A stretch of 64,000 nt of DNA, taken from assembly GCA_945875845.1 (NCBI GenBank), contig CAMCMB010000021.1, positions 18,871 to 82,870 on the forward strand, read 5' to 3'. Both the position numbers and the translations under genes were made by a program. Origin of the DNA: Pirellula staleyi DSM 6068. GTDB taxonomy: Bacteria; Planctomycetota; Planctomycetia; Pirellulales; Pirellulaceae. Below are positions 36,006 through 44,420 of this stretch, in pieces; within the stretch, counting starts at the first letter, position 1, and the number at the start of each line of letters is the position of its first letter. The notes below the pieces were generated by a model, which searched no databases, was not told where the DNA came from, and saw only the letters and a program-made list of their open reading frames with translations.

Positions 36006-36959
36006 GTGTTGGCATCCACACTGCATCGCATTTCTAGAATCTTTGATTTTTTCGACTCCGACGCCCAAAAGGCGAAGATGGAACATGTGATCGTTTGCTT
36101 AGCTGCAAGCGGATTCGTCATTCATTTAATGCTAATTGCATTAGCTCAATCCGTCCCAAGCTTGAGAGTGGGTGTGCTTAGCCAGCTAAATTGCAACTTC
36201 CTACATGCAGTCTACACACCCTTCAGTTTTATCTTGTTTTACGAAGTGATGCTGTTGGTGCTTGCTTTGCCTCGTTCGCACACGAGTTCCATTGGCAAGC
36301 AGTACGAGATTATCTCGTTGATCGTAATCCGACGTGTATTCAAAGACATTGGCGAATTCAGCGATCCGGCCAATTTGTTCGCGCAAACCGAAACGGCTTG
36401 GATGGTCCTCACCGACATGCTCGCTGCTGTTGCGATGTTTGCGCTCGTCACTTTATTTCAACGAATAAGTCAGACAGTTGCTCATTCGAAACCGCATTCG
36501 GATCTGGCCAGCTTTTTAGCGATAAAAAAAACGGTTGCTGCCCTTCTATTTATTGTCCTGGTCCTACTTGCCATCTACAACGTCACGCAATGGGCCTCTG
36601 AGACTTTGGCGGAGTCATTGGGGCGGACCGCCGAAGCAAAAAATTTGGATTATTTTTTCTTTCCAGCGTTCTTTGAGTTCATGATCTTTACGGATGTGTT
36701 CCTGCTGATTGTTTCCATCCCGTTTTATGATCGCTACGAGTATGTCATTCGCAACTCTGGGTTTGTTATTTCCACGGTTTTACTCCGTTTTTCCCTTTCG
36801 ACACCGAAACCCTATGACCTTGCCATAGCCCTAGTCGCAATCGTCTATGGGCTATGCGTGCTAGGTGTTTTCTCCTACTTCACGCGGGTGATTGGGCCGT
36901 TTGTCGACAAACGATCTGCATCGGATGATGAGTCAAGCGGCGATTCCTTTGTGATTTGA
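36006..36959 (+). CDS. Hypothetical multi-pass membrane protein
   Basis: The 317-residue product has about six or seven hydrophobic segments (around residues 30-48, 78-95, 138-155, 178-198, 222-243, 253-267 and 278-297) and an acidic, Ser-rich C-terminal tail. No family motif was recognised. 'RRVFKDIGEFSDP' between segments 2 and 3 is the most distinctive hydrophilic stretch. The start is a GTG at 36006; no ATG precedes the first membrane segment. It is divergent from the inositol-phosphatase-like gene. Coding character is clear from the consistent hydrophobic pattern. Confidence 0.7.
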   Translation: MLASTLHRISRIFDFFDSDAQKAKMEHVIVCLAASGFVIHLMLIALAQSVPSLRVGVLSQLNCNFLHAVYTPFSFILFYEVMLLVLALPRSHTSSIGKQYEIISLIVIRRVFKDIGEFSDPANLFAQTETAWMVLTDMLAAVAMFALVTLFQRISQTVAHSKPHSDLASFLAIKKTVAALLFIVLVLLAIYNVTQWASETLAESLGRTAEAKNLDYFFFPAFFEFMIFTDVFLLIVSIPFYDRYEYVIRNSGFVISTVLLRFSLSTPKPYDLAIALVAIVYGLCVLGVFSYFTRVIGPFVDKRSASDDESSGDSFVI

Positions 36960-36985
36960 TGTTCGTTTTTTCCCTTCGTCGTCGC

Positions 36986-37002
36986 CTTTTGCTCCGCAAA
37001 AG
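36986..37002. terminator. Short perfect hairpin in convergent gap
   Basis: CTTTTGC and GCAAAAG (7 pairs, loop TCC) lie between the convergent membrane-protein genes. The A/T-rich outer stem could serve as a bidirectional terminator. A similar GGAGCAAAAG string is found near 30128. Confidence 0.5.
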
Positions 37003-37034
37003 TTAGCGTTACTGACGACTAGGCGCTATTGAGT

Positions 37035-37232
37035 TTATTTCATCTGAGCTAACTCGTCGCCGAAATCTAGGACGGGTTCGCTCGGTTCGCCCAAACTACC
37101 GTCGGTGGTCAAGGCGTCTGTGCCCTTGGGGGCTGGCGTTTTTTTCGGACGCCCCCTTATGATAGTTACGATGGTAGCGACAACCAACCCGACCATGAAC
37201 AGGATCCAAAGATAAGGAAGCAGAGCGTACAT
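37035..37232 (-). CDS. Small single-span membrane protein, hypothetical
   Basis: The 65-residue product has one membrane segment (about residues 5-25, 'YLWILFMVGLVVATIVTII'), a short basic stop-transfer stretch 'RGRPKKTP' and an acidic cytoplasmic-like tail ending 'DFGDELAQMK'. This organised layout suggests a real gene although no family was recognised. ATG start at 37232. It converges with the larger membrane-protein gene. Confidence 0.55.
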   Translation of the reverse strand: MYALLPYLWILFMVGLVVATIVTIIRGRPKKTPAPKGTDALTTDGSLGEPSEPVLDFGDELAQMK

Positions 37233-37718
37233 GGCGGTCTTACATGGCTTGGTGGAGGAATGAGTATTTCCGAAGTCAACTTCCTAAAGCCTAATTTGCA
37301 GCGGCCGAATACACAAGTTTTCTGGCGCGATACTTAGCGAGAAGTACGGAAAGAATTTTAGGGTCGGATTCTGCTCAGCCAACCCTCAAAACAAACAAAT
37401 CCGTGAGGTATTTTCTCAAAAAACCTACCTTGAACCGGTCAATCGGCTCACCTGGTAGCGGAACAGCGCACACTGTCCGGTGCGGAGTGACAAATTACTT
37501 GGGAATTCACCGGACGGCTCGCGCCATTCCGCTAAAAGTCGGGCGAGGTGGAGAGCTGGAACGCCAAGGAACCAGAGATGTGAGGTCCTTCAAGGATTTT
37601 GGTCAGAAAGAATTTCACAAATGAATTATAGTAGGAGTGCGATCAAACGCTCCCCACCTTTTCCCCCGCCTTTCCACCCCGCCGTAGCACCTTTCTACCC
37701 AAAAACCGAATTCGACCG
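37233..37718. repeat. Gap before the secretion locus with inverted E repeat pair
   Basis: The 486-base divergent gap contains E2, an inverted pair: TAGCGGAAC...TCCGGTG at 37455-37482 and CACCGGAC...TTCCGCTA at 37507-37535, separated by about 24 bases. The outer arms are perfect complements for 8-9 bases at each end. One arm matches E1 at 30166-30194. Pyrimidine-rich sequence (CCCCACCTTTTCCCCCGCC region, about 37651-37690) precedes the start of the giant gene. The promoter of the secretion locus must be in this gap; none was identified with confidence. Confidence 0.7.
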
Positions 37719-40700
37719 ATGTTTGCGAACTATTTCATAGCATTTCTCTTCGTTTTTTCGCTTTATTTGTGCGTACCTCCGGCTTTGGTGTCCCAAGAAC
37801 CGGATTTGGCGAGTTTGGTACACCCAGACGTCGCGGAACGTTTGAGCTTGGAAGACGCTCAACGATCCACAATTCAAAATCTTCTCCAGTCCCGAGCTGA
37901 GGAATTGGCGCGACAAACGGACAAAGCATCCCAAGACAAGCTTAAGGCAGATTTCTCGAAACGAATCTTGGCTGTTTTAAACGACCAGCAGCGTGCGAAG
38001 TTGATTGAAACGCAAACGCCGAAGAAACTCATGTTTCAATTCAGGGAGATGAAATGGGATGCGGTGCTCGATTGGTTCGCAAACCAACAAGATTTGACTT
38101 TGGTAATGGATCAAATCCCACCTGGAACATTTACCTACAGCGATACACGCTCGTATTCGCCGAGCGAAGGAATCGATCTGCTCAATAGCGTACTGATGAC
38201 GCGTAATTTCTCGCTTGTTCGCCGCGAGAAAATGCTGGTCGTAATGGCCCTAAGCGATTCAATACCCCTCGAGCTGCTTCCACGAGTCAAACTCGAAGAA
38301 CTCGTGAAACGCGGCCGCTTTGAGTTGGTGAGTGTTGTTTTTCCACTGGGGGGGCGACCAATTGACGTCGTGCTCCAAGAAGTAAAACCGTACTTGAGCA
38401 GCTATGGACGGGCTGTGCCATTGGCGCAAGGCAGTCAAGTTTTGGTCGTTGAAACGGCGGGGAAAATGCAGACGATCAACGAGCTGATCGCTTCGGTGCC
38501 GTTGCCGAAGGCCGCACCGAAAGTACAGCCACCGCCGCCGCCGCCCAGCCCGGTTTTTGCCTCCTACCCGCTTGGCGGTTTGGACGCAGCCCGCGCTTTG
38601 GAGACCATCCGCAAGCTCATCCCCAGCACCCAGATCACGGTCGACGACAAAACGGGCGTTCTTAGTGCATTCGTGATTCCCGATCAGCAAGCCGCTATCA
38701 AGCTGGCTATCGACCAGATGACGGCAAACGCATCTCAGTTATCGTCGTTCGAGTCCGTCGCGTATGAGCTAACTTGGTCAGGCGCCCCTGCGGAAGAGAT
38801 TAAGAAGCAGATACTAAACTTGGCACCCAACGCAACCGTAACTGCGACGACCGATCGCATTCTCGTAATCGCCCGAGCGGAAGAACAAAAACTGATCAAA
38901 ACCAGTTTGGCCACTTTCGACGTGGTTCCAGCCGAAGCTGGCAAATCATTCGAAGCTGGCAAATCCATCCAAGTATTTGAGATGGATCCGACGGTAGCCC
39001 AGTTGGCCGAAGACGCCCTCCAATCTTTTTTGCCGAAAGGTCAGATCGCTTCCAACGGCAAGACCGGTAGCTTGATTGTTCGCGGCTCCCAAGAGGATCT
39101 GAGAATCGCGACGGAATTGGTCGAAATTTGGAAACGCTCACAGTCCGCAACCCAGCTCGTATTCCGTGTCTTTCCGCTTGAACAAAAAGCTGACCCGAAG
39201 TGGTTGGCGACGATCCAAAAAGTGGTACCAAATACCAATGCCTGGTTAGGGGATGATGGAAAGCAATTGATGTTGCTCGCACGCGCCGCCGAGATCGAAT
39301 TGGTCGAAAAGATGTTGCCCGAATTGCAGAGTTTGTTACCGAAGCCCGACGAACGCAAGTTGCAGATCTATGAACTTTCCAAGAGTCAACTCGCCCGCCG
39401 AAGTAGTTTGACCGACTTGCCATCTAGTTTGCTCAATATCAAATTGGTCGACGGTAGCAACAAGCAAGAGCTCTTGGTTTGGGCAACAACCGAACAGCAT
39501 ACCGAATTCGCTAAGCTATTGAAGGGATTAGACCAGCCAGCACCTGTCCCCTTGCCAACGGTTCCCAGGATTTATCCGATTACGGTCCAGGACAGTTCGC
39601 TCATTGTTCAGATTCTAACATCCGAATTCCCCGATGCCAAAATCACGGCGGATGCGGATGGTACTAAGCTGACTGTGTTGGCAGATGCGGAGTCACAGAC
39701 AAGACTTGAAACCCGCCTTAGTTTATTCAACGAACAACTTCCAAAAAAGACGGAGCTCACTCTAGAAACCTATTCGGTCCGCGGCATGACGGCGGCCAGT
39801 TTGCAAGTGGCTCTCGCCCCATTGCTTACAAAAGCGCGAGTCAACTTGGATAGCGTAGGGAATAGACTACTCGTTGGGGCGGATGTCAAAACACACCAAG
39901 AAATTTCGGATTTGGTCAAGGCGCTGTCGGAGAAACTTGGTGTCGAGCAACAGCAAATTGTCGTGGCTTATCCGCTGGAGCATGCGCTGCCGTCGCAGGT
40001 GAAGATCGTCTTCGATCAACTTGCGTTGGGAACGACGTCCATCGCGGATGACAAACTCAGGCAGTTCGTTGTAACAGGACCACTTGCGACTCAAGCGATC
40101 GCGAAAGCCACCATCACTCAAATCGATCGACCATTGCAATCGGGTGGGGGATCGCAAGAGATTCGCTCGTATGACGCTAAGAAATTGCAAGCGTCGGCGT
40201 TGATTCCGACGTTGCAAAAATTATGGCCCGATTTGCAGTTGTCGGCCGACGCCACCGCGAACCGCATTATCGCCTCTGGGTCCCACAAGGAGCTCGAGCA
40301 ACTGGACGCGGCCATAGAACGATTGATGGCGGCCCCTGATGGCAAGCCGCAGGTTGTCCAGACGTACCCGGTTCCTGCAGGCGACATGCTCACGCTGGCA
40401 TCGATCCTTGGCCAAATCGCACCCCAAGCCGTAATCAGTAGCGATATCACCTCGCGAACCGTGACAGTTTGGGCGGGAGAAGATCAACAAGCGCGAGTCC
40501 AGCAAGCCCTAGAGCAAATTAGCAAGACTGCACAAGCCGCCAAAGAAGTCGCAACCTATCAAGTCAAACCGACTCAGGTTGTTGCAGTGCAAACCTCCTT
40601 GCAATCTCTTTTCCCTACGATTGGCGTTGCCGCCGTTCCAACGACTGGCCAACTGATTGTGGTTGCATCTGCGGATCAGCAGAAGCGAATTGCAGAAGTC

Positions 40701-43700
40701 GTTGAGTTAATGTCGAGTGGTCCCAACGCGTCGGAGCAAACGATCAAGGTCTTTCCCGTGGACGCCGAAGGTGCGGAGTTAACCAACTTGTTGAACGCTC
40801 TTCAATCGACTCTTCCACCTCAGATCAGGCTTGAGCCAAACTTGATCAACAGCACCATCATGGCGATCGGTACGCCAGAAGAATTAGAGGCGGTCGCGGC
40901 GAAAATGGATGAGTTGAAAAAGCAAATGCCTGCACCCGAGCCAACCGTGTCGAAGGTCTACAAACTTCGCTACACCACCACCAGTGGTGCGCTTGCCATT
41001 TTGCAGCCTTTGATGCCAAAGGCAATTTTTGTTCGCGATTCTGTGTCGAGAAGCCTAGCGGCCACCGCTAAAGCTAACGACCACCGGAAAATTGAAGAGT
41101 TCTTGAAGCAATTTGATGTGCCGACCGAGCCTGCCACCTATATGGTGAAACCATCGCAAGCGTTGATCGTTCAGTCCTCTTTAAAAGCCCTCTTTCCGCT
41201 GCTTGAGATCACTTCCGACCCAACTACCGGCCAATTGATCGTCATCGCAACGTCCGATCAGCAGGCGCGTGTCGCGGAAGTCGTGGAGTTGATGGCCAGT
41301 GGCCCCAATGCCTCGGATCGTACGATAAAAGTATTCAAGATCGATATGGAACGCGTTGAAATGACCGGCCTGCTCAGTGCGCTGCAAGCGACCTTGCCAT
41401 CCCAAATTAAACTGGAATCCAGTACTCGCAACGGTACGATTCTCGCTATCGGAAGCCCGGAAGAATTGGCGATGGTTTCAGACAAAATCACAAAACTGCA
41501 ACAAGAACTTCCCGTTCCCGATGCGAACTCATCCGTTGTTTATCCGCTGCAATATGGGAGTTCGTTGAGCGCCCTGACGATTCTCCAGTCTTTGGTGCCG
41601 CGAGCCACGCTTGTCCAAGACGCAACCTCGCGCACAATCGCTGCGACGGCGAAGGCACACGAGCACCAGAAGATCAAAGATTTTCTTACCGCTTTCGATC
41701 TCCCGAAATCGTCCAATCGGGAAACGCACGTGTATCGATTGAGGCAAGCAAGCGCTCGTGGGTTGTCGACCGTGCTAGTGGATCTCATGCCGGACGCAAC
41801 CATCTATGGCTCTCGCGAAGAAGGTGTGCTTATTGCAACCGCGACACCCGAACAACACAAGCGAATCGAATCGATCGTCAAAGATTTTGATGTCGATCTT
41901 CAAAACAGTGCGACTCGCGTTTTTGCGATTGGAAAAGGGAATGCAACTTCGTTGAAAGCCGCCCTCCAAGGCTTTTCGCTAAAAGCGACGGCCACTGCCG
42001 ACCTAGCTACGAACAGCCTAATCGTGACTGCCCCTGCCGCAGAGATGGAGCGGATTGCCCAGATCGTTACCGAAGTGGAATCCGGCAGCTCGAAGCAGAA
42101 AAACACGCGGTTCTATCCGCTTGTTGGAGCCGAGCCTGTACCACTCGCCAAGGCTATGCAAGAAAGTTTCGCAAAAGCAAGTTTTTCTGCGGACACGGTA
42201 AGCGGTGGTGTTTTTGCAACAGCGACCGAGGACGATCAACTCGAAATCGCGAAAGTGGTCGACGAGATCAATGCCCAGCCGACCAAACTCCCCACACTGA
42301 AAGCATTTGTTCTCAAGCACGCAAATCCAGAGAAGGTAGCCGAGGCACTTCAAAACGCATTTGGGAGACGCACGACTGCGGGCGTCAGTTTCAGTCGCGA
42401 AGCGAAGAGTGTTTTTGTTGTCGCCGGTCGTCAGGATTTGACGGTAGCTGAGCAATTGGTCGAACAATTCGATGTGCCAGACTCTTCCATCGACTCCAAG
42501 AGACTTCAACTCTTTTCCTTGAACGGAGCCGACGGAAAATCGCTGATCACTTCGATAGAGAGCCTTTTTAAGGAAGATTCAAACCGCGTCGATGTGAAAT
42601 ACGATCCGCTCAATCAACAGCTAATCGTCACGGGGACTGCATCCCAGCTCAAATCGGTGGAGGAGGCCGTTAAGCAGTTTGCGCCTCCGCCGCGTGAGCT
42701 CGAAATCATTCAGTTGAACACGGCAGATCCCTTCTCCTTCAAGTTAGCAGCCGACGCGTTGTTTCAAGACGAAGCCGTATCAAGTGCACCGATGATCTCA
42801 GTCGATGCCAATCAACAACAGGTCTTGGTCCGAGCAACCAAAGATCAACTAGAGAGTATTCGCAAACTTCTGCAGCAGATGGGGGAAACGCAAACCACCA
42901 AAACCACCGATGTCTCGGCTGGATCGGGGCGATTGCGATTCGTACCTATTAAACGCAGCTCTAAACAGCTGTTAGAGGATATTCAGAAAGTGTGGCCGAA
43001 CATGCGAAGCAATCCGATCAACGTCATGAACCCTATGCCGATCGAGCCGGGAACAAAAGAGGCAGTACCGCCGCAGCCCGTAGCACCCAAAAAGACAGAC
43101 GACTTGGGGCAATCTCGCTCGAAGGTGGTCGAAAGATTGGCAAGCGCACAAGCAATGCCGGATAACCAGCAAATTGCATCCGAACAACGCCCACCGATCA
43201 TCGTTGTAACGGGGGAAGATCAATGGACATTGGCGTCCGATGACTTGAATGCCCTAGATGCATTCACGCAACTTCTCGATTCACTGATGAGCCCGAAAGT
43301 GACTCCCTTTGCAACCGCCGGAAATTTCTCCGTTTACATTTTGCGACACGCGGACGCGAGCCACTTGCAGGAGATTCTTGTCGACCTCTTCCGGACGGGA
43401 GACAGTGGGAGGCGCACCTCTCTATCCGACGCGTTACAAAGGGTAAAAATCGTCGCGGATGCACGCATTAACGGCTTAATCATCGGGGGAAACCGGGCGG
43501 ATCGAAAAATTGTCGAAGAACTGTTGGCAGTTTTCGACTCTGAGGACCTGCTCGATACGCTTCAGCAGATCACTCCGAATATCGTACAGCTCGAAAGTGC
43601 GAGTGCAAAAAATGTGGTGAGCATTATTCAGAGTGTCTATAAGTCGCAATTTACGACAGGGGCCGGAAGAGTGCCCGTAGATATACCGGAGGGCGTTTCG

Positions 43701-43955
43701 GCGGACGTTGCGACGGTACTGCAACAAATCAATGCTCAGTCCGCAGGTCCATTGCTAACCGCAGCCGTTGACGACAACACCAACTCCATCGTACTCAGGG
43801 GCCCTACAAGCTTGACGGCTGAGGTGCGAACTTTCATTGAAAAGTTAGATCAACAATCTGGGACAGCATCCGCCCGCCGGGTTCAGTTGCTGCGTCTCGA
43901 GTCCACCAATACCAAGAACCTTGAAAAAGCCCTCAATCTACTGCGATCCAAATAG
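37719..43955 (+). CDS. Giant exported protein of about 25 secretin-N (NolW-like) units, no secretin pore domain
   Basis: The 2078-residue product has a signal peptide (residues about 3-26), a helical region (about 40-105), an STN/N0-like domain ('LMFQFREMKWDAVLDWFANQ', about 107-180) and then about 25 repeats of 55-75 residues from residue 200 to the end. Each repeat follows 'Y-x-L/V ... L..LLP...I..D..T..L.V.A....H..I...L..FD', the secretin N1/NolW pattern. The secretin barrel (PF00263-like 'VPxLGDIPxxGxLF') is absent. Residues about 944-1138 and 1139-1333 are near-duplicates. The C-terminus stops inside a unit ('ALNLLRSK'). Its position before gspE suggests a periplasmic ring or scaffold of the secretion machine. 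Confidence 0.85.
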   Translation: MFANYFIAFLFVFSLYLCVPPALVSQEPDLASLVHPDVAERLSLEDAQRSTIQNLLQSRAEELARQTDKASQDKLKADFSKRILAVLNDQQRAKLIETQTPKKLMFQFREMKWDAVLDWFANQQDLTLVMDQIPPGTFTYSDTRSYSPSEGIDLLNSVLMTRNFSLVRREKMLVVMALSDSIPLELLPRVKLEELVKRGRFELVSVVFPLGGRPIDVVLQEVKPYLSSYGRAVPLAQGSQVLVVETAGKMQTINELIASVPLPKAAPKVQPPPPPPSPVFASYPLGGLDAARALETIRKLIPSTQITVDDKTGVLSAFVIPDQQAAIKLAIDQMTANASQLSSFESVAYELTWSGAPAEEIKKQILNLAPNATVTATTDRILVIARAEEQKLIKTSLATFDVVPAEAGKSFEAGKSIQVFEMDPTVAQLAEDALQSFLPKGQIASNGKTGSLIVRGSQEDLRIATELVEIWKRSQSATQLVFRVFPLEQKADPKWLATIQKVVPNTNAWLGDDGKQLMLLARAAEIELVEKMLPELQSLLPKPDERKLQIYELSKSQLARRSSLTDLPSSLLNIKLVDGSNKQELLVWATTEQHTEFAKLLKGLDQPAPVPLPTVPRIYPITVQDSSLIVQILTSEFPDAKITADADGTKLTVLADAESQTRLETRLSLFNEQLPKKTELTLETYSVRGMTAASLQVALAPLLTKARVNLDSVGNRLLVGADVKTHQEISDLVKALSEKLGVEQQQIVVAYPLEHALPSQVKIVFDQLALGTTSIADDKLRQFVVTGPLATQAIAKATITQIDRPLQSGGGSQEIRSYDAKKLQASALIPTLQKLWPDLQLSADATANRIIASGSHKELEQLDAAIERLMAAPDGKPQVVQTYPVPAGDMLTLASILGQIAPQAVISSDITSRTVTVWAGEDQQARVQQALEQISKTAQAAKEVATYQVKPTQVVAVQTSLQSLFPTIGVAAVPTTGQLIVVASADQQKRIAEVVELMSSGPNASEQTIKVFPVDAEGAELTNLLNALQSTLPPQIRLEPNLINSTIMAIGTPEELEAVAAKMDELKKQMPAPEPTVSKVYKLRYTTTSGALAILQPLMPKAIFVRDSVSRSLAATAKANDHRKIEEFLKQFDVPTEPATYMVKPSQALIVQSSLKALFPLLEITSDPTTGQLIVIATSDQQARVAEVVELMASGPNASDRTIKVFKIDMERVEMTGLLSALQATLPSQIKLESSTRNGTILAIGSPEELAMVSDKITKLQQELPVPDANSSVVYPLQYGSSLSALTILQSLVPRATLVQDATSRTIAATAKAHEHQKIKDFLTAFDLPKSSNRETHVYRLRQASARGLSTVLVDLMPDATIYGSREEGVLIATATPEQHKRIESIVKDFDVDLQNSATRVFAIGKGNATSLKAALQGFSLKATATADLATNSLIVTAPAAEMERIAQIVTEVESGSSKQKNTRFYPLVGAEPVPLAKAMQESFAKASFSADTVSGGVFATATEDDQLEIAKVVDEINAQPTKLPTLKAFVLKHANPEKVAEALQNAFGRRTTAGVSFSREAKSVFVVAGRQDLTVAEQLVEQFDVPDSSIDSKRLQLFSLNGADGKSLITSIESLFKEDSNRVDVKYDPLNQQLIVTGTASQLKSVEEAVKQFAPPPRELEIIQLNTADPFSFKLAADALFQDEAVSSAPMISVDANQQQVLVRATKDQLESIRKLLQQMGETQTTKTTDVSAGSGRLRFVPIKRSSKQLLEDIQKVWPNMRSNPINVMNPMPIEPGTKEAVPPQPVAPKKTDDLGQSRSKVVERLASAQAMPDNQQIASEQRPPIIVVTGEDQWTLASDDLNALDAFTQLLDSLMSPKVTPFATAGNFSVYILRHADASHLQEILVDLFRTGDSGRRTSLSDALQRVKIVADARINGLIIGGNRADRKIVEELLAVFDSEDLLDTLQQITPNIVQLESASAKNVVSIIQSVYKSQFTTGAGRVPVDIPEGVSADVATVLQQINAQSAGPLLTAAVDDNTNSIVLRGPTSLTAEVRTFIEKLDQQSGTASARRVQLLRLESTNTKNLEKALNLLRSK
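40549..41718 (+). repeat. Tandem duplication of a three-unit block inside the giant protein gene
   Basis: Two adjacent segments of about 585 bases (about 40549-41133 and 41134-41718) encode similar 195-residue blocks: 'ATYQVKPTQ'/'ATYMVKPSQ', 'VVELMSSGPNAS'/'VVELMASGPNAS' and 'SLAATAKANDH'/'TIAATAKAHEH'. The block is three N units long, so expansion proceeded by three units at once. Confidence 0.8.
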
Positions 43956-44420
43956 CCGAATGGCCAATTGCGTAGGACGCCGACGGGTTCACCCATATCG
44001 GCACGAGATGATTCTTTTTCGCTTTGGGAGAGCGAGGCTCCTGCCGAACTTGTGACAAGATGGTTCGGCAGGAGCCTCACCCTCCCGAGCAACGAATGGT
44101 TCGGCAATGTACGAGATAACGGGTGTGTTCTCGCCCCCCCCCCCTTTTGGCTATGCTCTTGTTTGCAATTGCACTGCAATCCCACAAACGGGTAAACTTC
44201 TTTTCTGAAAGTGTATTCTTTGGCTATAATGCTCCTTAGACGTATTCTATCCAATACTGTCTCCCACCGTTTTCACCCTACCGCATTCCAGTTCCATCGT
44301 GAAAGAGCTCCTTTCCGATCAACACCCACCCCTATATAGGTGCTTTTACCAATTGCGAACGCTCGCCCTCCCTGCTTTGTTCGCTGAGAAAAGCATCCCA
44401 CGTATTCACGGATTGACACG
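43956..44420. repeat. Gap with family D copy D3 and an 11-C tract
   Basis: The 465-base spacer separates the giant N-domain gene from gspE. D3 (44025-44105) keeps only the palindromic core of family D, GAGCGAGGCTCCTGCCGAAC and TTCGGCAGGAGCCTCACC. A homopolymer of 11 C follows at 44134-44144. A pyrimidine-rich stretch with 'CACCCCTATATAGG' lies near 44325-44340. No gene is supported, so gspE may have its own promoter here. Confidence 0.75.
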
